Translations under genes and position numbers: made by a program | Notes under the pieces: model-generated | The model's database searches: none | What the model saw: the letters and a program-made list of their open reading frames with translations, nothing else | Told to the model about the DNA's origin: nothing | Shown: positions 41,857-51,733 of the stretch, in pieces | Layout: every line of letters begins with the position of its first letter | Position numbering within the stretch: the stretch's first letter is position 1 | Source: Methanolinea sp. UBA277 | Lineage (GTDB): Archaea > Halobacteriota > Methanomicrobia > Methanomicrobiales > Methanospirillaceae | Direction of reading: 5' to 3' | DNA: 64,000 nucleotides | Assembly: GCA_002499905.1 (NCBI GenBank) | Contig: DANP01000019.1 | Span: 56,869-120,868 of the forward strand

Positions 41857-42339
41857 TCAGATAAGGGCCGAGGTTATCCCGATAACCCCGGACTGGATGA
41901 TAACTGCGGTAGCAACAATCACGCCGGCCATCAGGAGAGCGACGGCAACATTCCCTTTTTTGAGTTCTTCAAATTCATCGACTCCCTTGGTGAGCCGGTC
42001 CATGATGTTCAGCGCAAGGTATATCGCCCCGATGGCAAGGACGATGCCAAGAATGAGCTGAATGAAGGCGGCAACAAGGGAGAGCCAGTCTCCTGCAAGG
42101 GCGTTCATGATTCCAATCGAAATTCCGGCGATTCCGGATTGGACGACAATAGCGATGGCAAAAAGGATCGCGGCAATGATGATCCCCACCGCTGCATTGC
42201 CTTTCCTGAGTTCCTGTGCTTCATCCATTCCCTTCGTGATCCTCGAGAATGTGGAGTAGCCGATGTAGAGGGCTACCACCGCGAGGATAATGGCAATGAT
42301 GAGCTGAATCAATCCGACAAATGCATTCACAAGTTCCAT
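41857..42339 (-). CDS. Tandem DUF350 membrane protein
   Basis: The 160-residue protein has four membrane helices in two homologous halves. Each half has a pair of helices joined by a charged cytoplasmic loop: TKGMDEAQELRKGNAAVG and TKGVDEFEELKKGNVAVA. This is the DUF350 pattern, of unknown function, sometimes near glutathionylspermidine-type enzymes in bacteria. ATG 42339 is preceded by AGAGGT at seven bases; the frame extends to 42603 without coding look. Confidence 0.85.
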   Translation of the reverse strand: MELVNAFVGLIQLIIAIILAVVALYIGYSTFSRITKGMDEAQELRKGNAAVGIIIAAILFAIAIVVQSGIAGISIGIMNALAGDWLSLVAAFIQLILGIVLAIGAIYLALNIMDRLTKGVDEFEELKKGNVAVALLMAGVIVATAVIIQSGVIGITSALI

Positions 42340-42715
42340 GGTTCCGACCTCTGTGAGGTTCACCAGAATATGCAATCTTGTCCTCATAAAGATATCTGTG
42401 TTCCATCCCAAATTCGGCTGAAATATGGATTTTTTTCTGGATTGAAGGTTGATGCTGGCACTTCGCGGATATTCTGCGCAATAATTTACGGCTGAACCAT
42501 CCGTGAAAATGCAGGCAATCTTTATATATTCATACGGAAAGGGATAATTTAAATATCTGATCAGGTACAGAACCTCGGTTTCCTGCCGGACAGAGAATAC
42601 CACAACCAGTGTACTATTCTCAGGCCGTAGCTTTGACGGGGAATTCCCGGTTGTATCCGGGATATCGGGCCTTTACGGCTGAAATCTGGGAATCTGCTCA
42701 ATGGAGTGATGAGGT
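42340..42715. promoter_or_regulatory. 376-base divergent region between DUF350 and the SBBP/PKD/dockerin gene
   Basis: No gene is seen. Two A/T-rich elements, CTTTATATATTC (about 42518-42529) and AATTTAAATATC (about 42546-42557), could be box A in either direction, but lie 160-220 bases from both starts and so imply long leaders. The 12-mer TTTACGGCTGAA occurs twice as a direct repeat at 42485-42496 and 42672-42683. GGAGTGAT before ATG 42716 is a good ribosome-binding site. Confidence 0.45.
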
Positions 42716-45700
42716 ATGCGAACCAGTATCAAATCATTAGTAATGCTGCTCATTCTAGCGACATGTATCGTGCTGTCCCCCGTGGGGGCAGCTGTAGTGA
42801 CCTCGGGAAACCTCCCGATATCCTTTATAGAGAACAAGGGCCAGGCTGATGGATCAGTCCGCTTCCTGGCAGAATCTCCTGGTATGCTGATCTACTTTAC
42901 CCCGAACGGTGAGGTATTCTATGCTCCCTCCGCAGGGAAAGTCTCGGCAGTCACGGTGACCTACCGGGGGGCAAATCCTGCCCCTGAGGTCACAGGTATG
43001 GACGAACTCACCGGAAAGGCGAACTTCTTCATCGGAAATAACCGGGAGGCATGGGTTACCAACGTGCCGACGTTCCGGGGTATCACCTATGACGACCTCT
43101 ACGAAGGCATCTCCCTGCGGTATACCGGTGTCAGCGGTATCCTCGAGCGGGAATTTGTCATCAGACCCGGGGCGGATCCTGCTGCTATCATCATGCAGTA
43201 TGCCGGACAGGACAGAATCACATTCAATGACGTCGGCGGACTTGTTGTCTCAACCCCGGTTGGAGACCTCATCGAAGGTGCACCGGTCTGCTACCAGATA
43301 ATGGACGGGGAGAGGGTCGCCGTTGACTGCAGCTACATGATCGGGGAGTCGGGAACGGTCAGATTTGCCGTCGGGGCGTATCAGAAGAACCAGCCGCTGA
43401 TCATCGACCCGGTCATCGACTTCTCGACCTACTTCGGCGGAAGCTCGGATGATATCGGAATGGGTATCGGTCTCGATGATATCGGGAATGTCTACTTTGT
43501 CGGCTCGACCCTCTCCACCGACCTGCCGCTCCCGAATGCAGCGGTCTTCCAGGAGCACCTGAACGGAACCTGGGACATCTTCGTGGCAAAGTTCAGCCCT
43601 GACGGACAAACCCTCATCTATTCAACCTATATCGGTGGCAATTCGACAGATATGGGGGCAGGCATCGCCGTTGATAACAGCACGGGGGATGTGTTCATCA
43701 CCGGTTATTCGTTCTCTGCAGATTATCCGGTAACCCGGGCGCCGGCAAAGAATAATCTCTCCGATGTTGTCGTCACAGCACTCGGTCCGACAGGGTCGAC
43801 GCTCGATTGGTCCAGGTACTTCGCCGGCAACAAGACAGATGAAGCCACTGGGATAACACTCGATTATTCCGGCGGACACGTAGCCGTTGTTGGTTTTACC
43901 AATTCGGATAATTTCACAGCAACGGTCTTTGCCAATTCACTGTCGGGATCCTTCGACGCCTTCATAGCAACTTTCGATGTTACTAACGGGGATAATCCGG
44001 TAAGTCCCCGGTATATCGGCGGCACGGGAGGCGACTATGCCTACGGTGTTGCGGCAGACAGTGCAGGGGATTTCTGGATTACCGGTTCCACAAATTCGAT
44101 GTTCTTCCCGACCACGATGGGAGCCTTCAGGAAGACTCCCCAGGGCAAGATCGATGCCTTCATAACCAAGGTTCCGGCAAACCTGGGCACGCCCCTTCAC
44201 TCAACGTATCTCGGGGCCTCCGGTGATGATTACGGCCGGGGAATCGCACTTGATTCCAATGATTATCCCTATGTCACCGGATACACCGATTCGGGTGTTG
44301 CTGCCATCAGCCTCTTCCCGATCAAGCCATACTTCAGTGCATTCCAGACGACCTACGGCGGCGGCAAGTATGATGCCTTCGTCACCAAGATGGAAAAGGA
44401 CCTCTCGGCCCTGAACTATTCCACATACCTCGGTGGAAATTATGAGGACCGGGGATACGCCATTGCCGTCGATGACCTTGGCGAGGCGCACATCACCGGA
44501 TTCACGATCTCCACAAACTTCCCGGTCACACCCAACGCCTTCCAGTCCAACAGGGACGGGCTGGTGCAGGACGTAATCTTCACCGAGCTGAATGCAACGG
44601 GCCAGGCGCTCGTCTTCTCCACCTACCTCGGCGGGACCTACTATGATGAAGGGCGGGGCATCGCCATCTCCGGTGACGGCCTGAACATCACGCTCACCGG
44701 GTTCACCGAGTCGCTCAACTACGATATCTACCGGGCCTACCAGCCGTACCTGGCCGGTTTCTCCACGGTCCGGCGCCAGGACGCGTTCGTCACCAAGATC
44801 ATGAAGATCCCCCCGGTTGCGAACTTCACCGGGACACCCCTGAAAGGCTGTTCTCCGCTGATCGTCAATTTCACCGACACCTCCACGAATACGCCCACCT
44901 CGTGGCTCTGGGATTTCGGTGACGGAAATACCTCGACGGAACAGAACCCCCAGCATACATTCTACAATCCCGACCCGAATAATCCTGTGAATTTCACGGT
45001 CAACCTGACCGCGTGCAATGCAGATGGATGCGGATTCGTCTCCAAGTTCAACTACACCATGGTATGTCCGCACCTCTTCTGGGACTTCACTTCGAACCAG
45101 TCGAGAGGATGTGTCGGTACGAATGCAACAATAATGTTCAATGGCACCCCTGGAGCACCAATCAATCTTTCCACATGGTATTTCGACTTTGGAGATGGTA
45201 CCGTGGGGACTCCCGGAGTCACGTATATCCACACATACACCGCACCGGGAATGTATAATGTATCCTTCTGGGTTGAGAACGAGTGCTGCAACAACACCAC
45301 CCTGAAGCTGGAGTTCGTCGATATCCGCGCCACCCCTGTTGCCGATTTCTTCGCCATCCCGACCTTCGGACTCTCCCCGCTTGCGGTCGATTTCTTCGAC
45401 AACTCGACCGGTGTCCCGAGCAGCTGGGACTGGTTCTTCGGTGCGGGAGAGGGCAATTCAACCCTGCAGAACCCAGATCACGTCTATACCACCAAGGGCC
45501 ATTACAGCGTCACCCTGACCGCCTGCAACTTCTGCGGCTGTGATTCGGAGACCAAGACCGACTATATCAGGATTGACGACCCCAACCTGACCTTCCTGCC
45601 GATAGACCTGGTCGTTCCGACCAACGACACCACACCGCTTGATCTCTACCTGGAGCGTGCCGATGCCGGCCTCTCGGGCTTCGACCTCAACCTGTTCTGG

Positions 45701-46213
45701 GCTGATACCGTCCATGGGAACATTACCGGTGTCGTATTCCCGTCCTGGGCGGTAAACCAGACGGTAATCGGCACCCTGCCCGGACCCAGTATCCAGGTCA
45801 GGGGCTTTGATCCCTTCAACTATGTCACACCCGGTGCAACCAATGTCTACCTCGGAACCTTCAACCTGACCGGAATCACTCCGACGTATCCCAGCACCAT
45901 GTGGTTCAATGTCTCGGTGAATGAACTGGACGACAACTTCGGTGATCCGGTGTATACCAACAGTATCCCGGCCAACATCACCGTGGTCCGGCTCCTGCCG
46001 TTCCCCGGGAAGATTAATCCTCCGACCGATCCTGACGGAGACCAGCTCTACTGGGATGTGAACGGGAACGGATTAATCGATTTCAGTGATGTGGTCACCT
46101 ACTTCCAGAACATGCAGTGGATACGGGACAACCAGTACGTGCCGTTCTTCGACTACAACGGGAACGGGCTGATCGACTTTGCCGATCTGATCCTGCTGTT
46201 CCACAAGGTCTGA
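42716..46213 (+). CDS. Secreted SBBP-propeller/PKD/cohesin-like/dockerin protein
   Basis: The 1165-residue protein has a signal peptide (1-26), an N-terminal beta domain of the kind preceding SBBP repeats (about 30-230) and seven SBBP blades (about 232-690), each with a STYxGG-like strand every 65-70 residues. Three PKD domains follow (about 697-780, 782-868 and 869-952), each with DFGDG or a variant. A cohesin-like domain (about 955-1090) precedes a C-terminal dockerin (1095-1165) with two calcium loops, DVNGNGLIDFSD and DYNGNGLIDFAD. It is an extracellular protein with adhesion-type modules. It lacks a sorting helix and may be held by its dockerin. Confidence 0.88.
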   Translation: MRTSIKSLVMLLILATCIVLSPVGAAVVTSGNLPISFIENKGQADGSVRFLAESPGMLIYFTPNGEVFYAPSAGKVSAVTVTYRGANPAPEVTGMDELTGKANFFIGNNREAWVTNVPTFRGITYDDLYEGISLRYTGVSGILEREFVIRPGADPAAIIMQYAGQDRITFNDVGGLVVSTPVGDLIEGAPVCYQIMDGERVAVDCSYMIGESGTVRFAVGAYQKNQPLIIDPVIDFSTYFGGSSDDIGMGIGLDDIGNVYFVGSTLSTDLPLPNAAVFQEHLNGTWDIFVAKFSPDGQTLIYSTYIGGNSTDMGAGIAVDNSTGDVFITGYSFSADYPVTRAPAKNNLSDVVVTALGPTGSTLDWSRYFAGNKTDEATGITLDYSGGHVAVVGFTNSDNFTATVFANSLSGSFDAFIATFDVTNGDNPVSPRYIGGTGGDYAYGVAADSAGDFWITGSTNSMFFPTTMGAFRKTPQGKIDAFITKVPANLGTPLHSTYLGASGDDYGRGIALDSNDYPYVTGYTDSGVAAISLFPIKPYFSAFQTTYGGGKYDAFVTKMEKDLSALNYSTYLGGNYEDRGYAIAVDDLGEAHITGFTISTNFPVTPNAFQSNRDGLVQDVIFTELNATGQALVFSTYLGGTYYDEGRGIAISGDGLNITLTGFTESLNYDIYRAYQPYLAGFSTVRRQDAFVTKIMKIPPVANFTGTPLKGCSPLIVNFTDTSTNTPTSWLWDFGDGNTSTEQNPQHTFYNPDPNNPVNFTVNLTACNADGCGFVSKFNYTMVCPHLFWDFTSNQSRGCVGTNATIMFNGTPGAPINLSTWYFDFGDGTVGTPGVTYIHTYTAPGMYNVSFWVENECCNNTTLKLEFVDIRATPVADFFAIPTFGLSPLAVDFFDNSTGVPSSWDWFFGAGEGNSTLQNPDHVYTTKGHYSVTLTACNFCGCDSETKTDYIRIDDPNLTFLPIDLVVPTNDTTPLDLYLERADAGLSGFDLNLFWADTVHGNITGVVFPSWAVNQTVIGTLPGPSIQVRGFDPFNYVTPGATNVYLGTFNLTGITPTYPSTMWFNVSVNELDDNFGDPVYTNSIPANITVVRLLPFPGKINPPTDPDGDQLYWDVNGNGLIDFSDVVTYFQNMQWIRDNQYVPFFDYNGNGLIDFADLILLFHKV

Positions 46214-46259
46214 TCAGGAATATCCAATTTTTTACGGTATATTTCATGAGGAGGAAACC

Positions 46260-48902
46260 ATGAACAGGACAAGCATCAAACTGACGGTGGCCGCGATCAT
46301 CATACTGTGCGTCTGCACCATGGCGGTGTCGGGCACCGTGATCTCGGCCGAAAGCGGAACCATTCCCGCTCCGGGAAACACCGCTGATTTCGCAATCGTT
46401 GCGGATTCGTTACCGCAAGGACTTTCGGGATACACCATTACCATTGCCCTCAGCAATCCATCGAAAGCAGAGATCACCCAGATCATCACCCCGCCATGGG
46501 CGGGTAGTCCGCCATTCGGGATGATGAGCAGCGTCCCGTCGGATTCTGTGACAATAACCCTCGTCGATGTCTATTCAAACGCCGAAGGCAACCTCAGCAA
46601 CCTTGACCTGATCACCCTGAGAATACGGGGTGACGCGGTAGGCTCGACCGGGCTGGTCATCCCGAGCATCAATATCCAGGACGACGGCGGATTTCCGATT
46701 GCCGCCACCATCCAGAACGGCACCATTACCATCGGGAACATATCACCGCCGACTACCGGTTCCCTGAACATCCAATCGAACCCCACCGGGGCGGATGTGA
46801 AGCTCGACGGCGTCTACAAGGGAGTAACCCCGCTGGTTATTTCAAGCATCTCTCCCGGTGTTCATACCGTCCGGATTGAGAAAACCGGCTACACCCCGTG
46901 GGAGAACACGATCACCGTGACCGCCGGGGTGACAACAAATGTGACCGCGGCACTGACTGCCCTGCCACCGCCTCCGACAACGGGATCACTGTACATCCAG
47001 TCGAATCCCACCGGAGCGGATGCAAAGCTCGACGGGGTCTACAAGGGAATCACCCCGCTGATGCTCACGACAATTTCACCCGGACTCCATACCGTGCGGA
47101 TCGAGAAGAGCGGGTATGCTCCCTGGGAGAACACGGTCACGGTAACTGCCGGGGTGACAACAAATGTCACTGCAGCGCTGACCGCACTTCCGCCGCCGCC
47201 GACCACCGGCACAGTAAATGTCACATCAGATCCATCGGGAGCGGATGTGAAGCTTGACGGAGTCCTCAAAGGGACGACCCCGCTGGCAATCACCGGTGTA
47301 AGCCCGGGAACTCATACCCTGCGGGTTGAGAAAACCGGATACCTGCCGTTCACCGCACCCGTCGATGTGACCGGTGGTGCGACCACCTCTGTGCACGCAG
47401 TGCTCGATCCGGTCCCTCCGGTGGTGGTCAACGGCACCATTGAAGTCACCTCCAGTCCGACCGGTGCAGGTGTAAGTCTCGACGGGATGTACCGGGGAAC
47501 GACCCCGCTGGTCATTCCGGATGTCAGCAATGGCATCCACACCCTCCGTCTCGAAGAATCCGGGTACATCCCCTGGGAGGAACCAGTCATCGTGACCGCG
47601 GGTGAAACCACGTATGTCCATGCAACCCTTACCACGGTTCCACCGGCAACCGGCTCAGTCACCGTTCAATCGGACCCGGACGGAGCGAATGTGTACCTTG
47701 ACGGGGGGCTGCAGGGTCTTACACCGGTCGCTATCACCGGAGTGAGTCCTGGTCCGCACATTGTCCGCATCGAGAAGACCGGCTATCTCCCCTATCAGAA
47801 GGATATCACGGTTACCGCCGGCAGCACCACCATCGTGAGTGCCGCCCTCGCCCCTGTCCCGCCCCCGACCACGGGTTCGGTGAATGTCCAGTCCGAACCG
47901 GATGGGGCGAATGTGTACCTTGACGGGGCTCTCGCCGGGATCACACCCCTCCTGGTTTCGAACCTGACTCCCGGAAACCACGTGGTGATCATTGAACTGA
48001 CCGGGTACGAGTCCTACGAAAACACCAGTGTTCCGGTCATGGCCGGGGCAACAACCCTGGTAAGTGCCGTCCTTGAGCCGACCCCCCCGCCACCCGATAC
48101 CGGGGCGATCGATATCACCTCCAGTCCGGTTGATGCAGCGGTGTACCTGGACGGAGTGCTGAAGGGAACCACGCCGCTCTCCATTGTGAACCTGGTTCCC
48201 GGGCCCTATACGATCCGCATTGAGAAGAGCGGCTACGAGGTCTGGGAGGAGAATGTCACGGTATCCGCGGGAGAGACAGAACTGGTGGACGCTGTACTCA
48301 CGCCGGTTCCCTCGCCTACCCCGACATCGACCGAGACCGGAAATCTCTTCGTCTCCTCGTATCCAACCGGAGCCAAAATACTGATCGATGGGAAGGATAC
48401 CGGCGGACGAACGAACACCATTGTAAAGGGAATCCCGGTCGGCACCCGGCAGCTGACCCTTGAGAAATCAGGGTATGTTCCAAAGACCATGCCGGTCACG
48501 ATCCAGGCGGGAAAACTGGTCACCCTGCCCATGATCACCCTGGTGCCCGGGGCCGGGCCCACACTGACGCCGACCATTCCGCCCACTACCCCCCCGACGA
48601 CCGTCCCGCCGACAACCTCCCCAACGATCATGCCGACCATACCGCTCCCGCCGGGACCCGCTTCCGGTGGAATTATGATCTACTCAGTGCCATTCGGGTG
48701 CTCGGTGTATATCGATGATGTCTACAGGGGAACCACACCCGGTATTTACAGCTCGGTTGCACCGGGATCCCATGTGGTGAAACTGACGCTGGCCGGATAC
48801 CAGGACAGCATCAGGGCAGTTAATGTTGAAGCAGGGAGGATCACCACCATGGTTGTCGTGATGGTGCCGGATATTTTATCGCTGGCATCAGCGTTTCTGT
48901 GA
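46260..48902 (+). CDS. Secreted protein with cohesin-like N terminus and nine PEGA domains
   Basis: The 880-residue protein has a signal peptide (1-29), a cohesin-like beta domain (about 30-160) with GLSGYTITIALSNP, and PEGA modules starting near 46760, 46985, 47210, 47435, 47655, 47875, 48100, 48340 and 48665. Each module has the pattern SxPxGAxVxLDGxxxGxTPL. A Thr/Pro-rich linker precedes the ninth. The C terminus is weakly hydrophobic. PEGA domains are surface beta modules of unknown role. GAGGAGG precedes the ATG by five bases, 46 bases after the dockerin gene, so the two are likely one operon. Confidence 0.88.
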   Translation: MNRTSIKLTVAAIIILCVCTMAVSGTVISAESGTIPAPGNTADFAIVADSLPQGLSGYTITIALSNPSKAEITQIITPPWAGSPPFGMMSSVPSDSVTITLVDVYSNAEGNLSNLDLITLRIRGDAVGSTGLVIPSINIQDDGGFPIAATIQNGTITIGNISPPTTGSLNIQSNPTGADVKLDGVYKGVTPLVISSISPGVHTVRIEKTGYTPWENTITVTAGVTTNVTAALTALPPPPTTGSLYIQSNPTGADAKLDGVYKGITPLMLTTISPGLHTVRIEKSGYAPWENTVTVTAGVTTNVTAALTALPPPPTTGTVNVTSDPSGADVKLDGVLKGTTPLAITGVSPGTHTLRVEKTGYLPFTAPVDVTGGATTSVHAVLDPVPPVVVNGTIEVTSSPTGAGVSLDGMYRGTTPLVIPDVSNGIHTLRLEESGYIPWEEPVIVTAGETTYVHATLTTVPPATGSVTVQSDPDGANVYLDGGLQGLTPVAITGVSPGPHIVRIEKTGYLPYQKDITVTAGSTTIVSAALAPVPPPTTGSVNVQSEPDGANVYLDGALAGITPLLVSNLTPGNHVVIIELTGYESYENTSVPVMAGATTLVSAVLEPTPPPPDTGAIDITSSPVDAAVYLDGVLKGTTPLSIVNLVPGPYTIRIEKSGYEVWEENVTVSAGETELVDAVLTPVPSPTPTSTETGNLFVSSYPTGAKILIDGKDTGGRTNTIVKGIPVGTRQLTLEKSGYVPKTMPVTIQAGKLVTLPMITLVPGAGPTLTPTIPPTTPPTTVPPTTSPTIMPTIPLPPGPASGGIMIYSVPFGCSVYIDDVYRGTTPGIYSSVAPGSHVVKLTLAGYQDSIRAVNVEAGRITTMVVVMVPDILSLASAFL
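46749..47198 (+). repeat. Tandem 225-base repeat encoding PEGA modules 1 and 2
   Basis: Two in-frame units (46749-46973 and 46974-47198) encode nearly the same 75 residues, for example KLDGVYKG-V/I-TPL and TVTAGVTTNVTAALTALP. Modules 3-9 share the frame but are more diverged, so this pair is the most recent duplication. Confidence 0.8.
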
Positions 48903-48914
48903 GGGATTCCCTCA
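48900..48914 (+). terminator. Hairpin terminator at the end of the PEGA gene
   Basis: TGAGGG-ATT-CCCTCA forms a six-base stem that includes the stop codon and is followed by TTTATTTTAG, a hairpin plus T-rich tail. Confidence 0.55.
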
Positions 48915-48934
48915 TTTATTTTAGTAAGAAAAAT

Positions 48935-51163
48935 TCAGCGTTTTTTCAATAATCCCGCGTATATGCACTGCCCGAACGAGATGCAACCGTCACCGAGGGG
49001 GTGGTCGGCATTGATCATGAACTCCAGGCCTGCGGATCTGACCTGATCGCTGATGGTCTCCCTGATTGCACGGTTGTAGGCCACCCCTCCGGAGAGGATG
49101 ACCAGATCAAGGTCCCGGTCACGGGCGGCGTGGACAGCGAGACCGGCGATACCCCGTGCGAGATTGTACTGGAACGACGCTGCAATGTCTGCGATCTTCC
49201 GGGAACCGGTCTTTCGTTCAAGCTGGTATTCGATCAGGGCACGCCGGCAGAGCGTTCTCGTGGAGAGGATCTCACAGGCTCCGTCACGGGAATACTCAAG
49301 ATCCCACACCAGAGGTTTCCCGGAAACAGCCGCAGCCTCAAGTTTCATGGCCGGTTCCCCATCGTAGGTCTTCTCCCGGCAGACCCCGAGCAGTGCGGAG
49401 ACTGCGTCGAGGACGCGTCCGGTGCTGCTGGTCTGTGCGACGTTCAGACCCTGTGAGAGCTGGGTATTGAGGATCTCAAGCTCGACCTCGGTCCATCCCC
49501 GGGATGAGAGGATCTCCTGCACATCATTTCCCGGAAGTATGCCGTAGAGCATCCGCTCCGGGTAGGTGGTGGCGAGGTCTCCTCCGGGCATGGGGACAAC
49601 TTCCAGGTGGGCAACCCGTTCGAGATCCGGCACCTGTCCGGCAAAGACCTCGCCGCCCCAGATGGTTCCATCATCGCCGTACCCGACACCGTCGATGGTA
49701 ATCCCGATGCAGGATTCCGTGGTCGAAGCGGCGACATGTGCCCGGTGGTGCTGGACCGGTACGAGCCCGGCACCGGACGCTTCCGCGAGCTCCCGGGCAT
49801 AGCGGGTGGAGAGGAACTGGGGATGGGCATCATGGGCGATGATATCGTACCGGGAACCAAGCAGTCGTCCCAGGTTCTCAATGGTCTCTTTCAGGTACTC
49901 GAATGTCCGGGGATTCCGGACATTGCCAACGTGCGGGGAGGTGGTGCAGAACCCGTCCCGGTAGAGAGTGGTATTGGAGTTCAGCTCCGGACCAACCGCG
50001 AGGATTGCAGAGGGCCCGAGGTCAATGGCGACCCTTTTTGGGGCCATCCCCCGGGAGAGCCTGATGATGTAGCCGTCACGAACCACCGAGTCGTCAGCCC
50101 GGTTTACGATGCGCCGGTCATGGGTGAGAAAGAAATCGGCATCGCGGTTGAGCTTCGCCATGGCCTGATCGATATCGGTGATCATCGGGTATCCCGGCAT
50201 ATTGGCGCTGGTCATGATCAGCAGCGGGTGTTTCAGGTATGAGAAGAGGAGATGGTGGAGACCTGTATACGGGAGCATGCAGCCGATGGTGTGGAGGTTG
50301 CTGATGTCCGGGTGGGCAGAGGGATCCCGTTTTTCGAGCACCACGATAGGCCGCTCCGAGCTCTCCAGCGTCAGGCGTTCTGCTGCAGAGACCTTCACGA
50401 TCCGGTCAACATAATCGGGCCTGATCATGACGGCGAACGGTTGTTCTGACCGGCCGAGCCTGCTCTTCAGTTCCCATGCAGATTCCTCGATGCAGGCCAG
50501 GTGGAAGCCTCCAATGCCCCGGATGGCGATGATCGAGCCGTTGTCGAGGAGCATGGCGGTTTCCCTGATAACATCCCCGCACTCCACATCGTTCCCATCC
50601 TGGTCAAAGAGACGCAACCGGGGGCCGCAATCGGAGCAGGCGATAGTCTGGGCGTGATGCCTCCTGCAGGAAGGATCATGATACTCAAGGCTGCATGCCG
50701 GGCACGGGGGAAACCGATCCATGGAAGTCCGCTCCCTGTCATAGGGGAGATCGGAGATGATGCTGTAGCGTGGACCGCAATTGACGCAGGAGGTCGCCCA
50801 GTACCCCTCGTACCTCCCACCGGGGCGGGAGATGTCGGCAAGGCACTCGTCACAGGTGGCGATGTCCGGTGGAATCATGCCCGAGAGTGCACCACTGCTG
50901 CTCGGGAGGATAACAAAGTCCTGCGAACAGGGGTCACCGGAAGGAAGTAACTGAACACGGTCAATGCGGGAAAGCGGGGGACCGGTTCGTACTGCATGGA
51001 GAAAATCTTCAAAACGGTCTCCTTCTGCGCAGATCTCGACCTCGCTCCCGAGGTTCTTGACCCATCCGGAGATTCCGAATTCTCTTGCCTTCCTGTAAAC
51101 AAAGGGACGAAAACCGACGCCCTGGACAATTCCACGGATGATTATCTTTCCGCTGCGGTGCAT
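48935..51163 (-). CDS. hypF: [NiFe] hydrogenase maturation carbamoyltransferase HypF
   Basis: HypF activates carbamoyl phosphate to build the cyanide ligands of [NiFe] hydrogenase. The 742 residues show an acylphosphatase domain (VQGVGFRPFVYRKA), four zinc-type Cys pairs (CDECLAD, CVNCGPR, CPACSLEY, CSDCGPR), a YrdC-like domain and a Kae1-like domain with HHRAHVAASTTES and VILSGGVAYNRAI. ATG 51163 is chosen by family; the frame runs to 51208. Other hyp genes are not in the window. Confidence 0.96.
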   Translation of the reverse strand: MHRSGKIIIRGIVQGVGFRPFVYRKAREFGISGWVKNLGSEVEICAEGDRFEDFLHAVRTGPPLSRIDRVQLLPSGDPCSQDFVILPSSSGALSGMIPPDIATCDECLADISRPGGRYEGYWATSCVNCGPRYSIISDLPYDRERTSMDRFPPCPACSLEYHDPSCRRHHAQTIACSDCGPRLRLFDQDGNDVECGDVIRETAMLLDNGSIIAIRGIGGFHLACIEESAWELKSRLGRSEQPFAVMIRPDYVDRIVKVSAAERLTLESSERPIVVLEKRDPSAHPDISNLHTIGCMLPYTGLHHLLFSYLKHPLLIMTSANMPGYPMITDIDQAMAKLNRDADFFLTHDRRIVNRADDSVVRDGYIIRLSRGMAPKRVAIDLGPSAILAVGPELNSNTTLYRDGFCTTSPHVGNVRNPRTFEYLKETIENLGRLLGSRYDIIAHDAHPQFLSTRYARELAEASGAGLVPVQHHRAHVAASTTESCIGITIDGVGYGDDGTIWGGEVFAGQVPDLERVAHLEVVPMPGGDLATTYPERMLYGILPGNDVQEILSSRGWTEVELEILNTQLSQGLNVAQTSSTGRVLDAVSALLGVCREKTYDGEPAMKLEAAAVSGKPLVWDLEYSRDGACEILSTRTLCRRALIEYQLERKTGSRKIADIAASFQYNLARGIAGLAVHAARDRDLDLVILSGGVAYNRAIRETISDQVRSAGLEFMINADHPLGDGCISFGQCIYAGLLKKR

Positions 51164-51220
51164 CTGGTCTCTACAAAACTTTATTGATTTATTACGCCAT
51201 ATAATCATAGGGTTTTACTA

Positions 51221-51733
51221 TTGACTGGTCATATCAGGATAGTTAATGATCCGGTGGAATTAGTCCCCCTTCTCATGACGTTCAATAACAGCTGCTACAA
51301 ACAGGTTTATGATCTCCTCAACCGGTCCTGGATGACCGAAGAGGAGCTGTCTGAACAGCTGAACGACAACAGAGTGGGCCACTGCATCACCATCCTGAAA
51401 AAGGGCAACCTTGTTGAGGAGCAGTGGAGGATGCCGGAACCAGGGGAACGGCCGGTCAGGGAATTTCGTGCAACATACAATAAATTCAGGGCTAATTTTC
51501 AGTGCAATTTCTCGGATCTCTCCGATCTTCTCTATATTTCCAGCTCGAACGAGGAGAACCTCAGGCTGATGGTCGAGAAGATCGAAGAAGAACTCAGCAA
51601 TGGCAACAGCTCGATCAATGACATGGCACGCAAGTTAGGTGTCAGCCCGGTTTTCATCAAAGGCCTCGCAAAGCGGATCCCCCACCTGGATGTGAAAGGA
51701 CAGGGGCTGGTGCTGCTTGACCGAAGCCAGTAA
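51221..51733 (+). CDS. Winged-helix (ArsR-like) DNA-binding protein
   Basis: The 170-residue protein has an N-terminal winged helix (about 10-75: NNSCYKQVYDLLNRSWMTEEELSEQL) and a second helix-turn-helix-like segment near 130-160 (INDMARKLGVSPVFIKGLAKRI). No metal-binding cysteines of ArsR sensors are seen. The start is a TTG at 51221, close to the CATATAATC element, so a leaderless message is likely. It overlaps the next gene by 17 bases. Confidence 0.75.
   Translation: MTGHIRIVNDPVELVPLLMTFNNSCYKQVYDLLNRSWMTEEELSEQLNDNRVGHCITILKKGNLVEEQWRMPEPGERPVREFRATYNKFRANFQCNFSDLSDLLYISSSNEENLRLMVEKIEEELSNGNSSINDMARKLGVSPVFIKGLAKRIPHLDVKGQGLVLLDRSQ

Noticed and set aside
44201..45232. 343-residue minus-strand frame
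   Set aside because: Shadow of the SBBP/PKD gene caused by repeated codons; no homology.
46749..48900. CRISPR array or DNA satellite
   Set aside because: The repeats are in-frame protein modules of about 225 bases with coding-type divergence, not short repeats with spacers.
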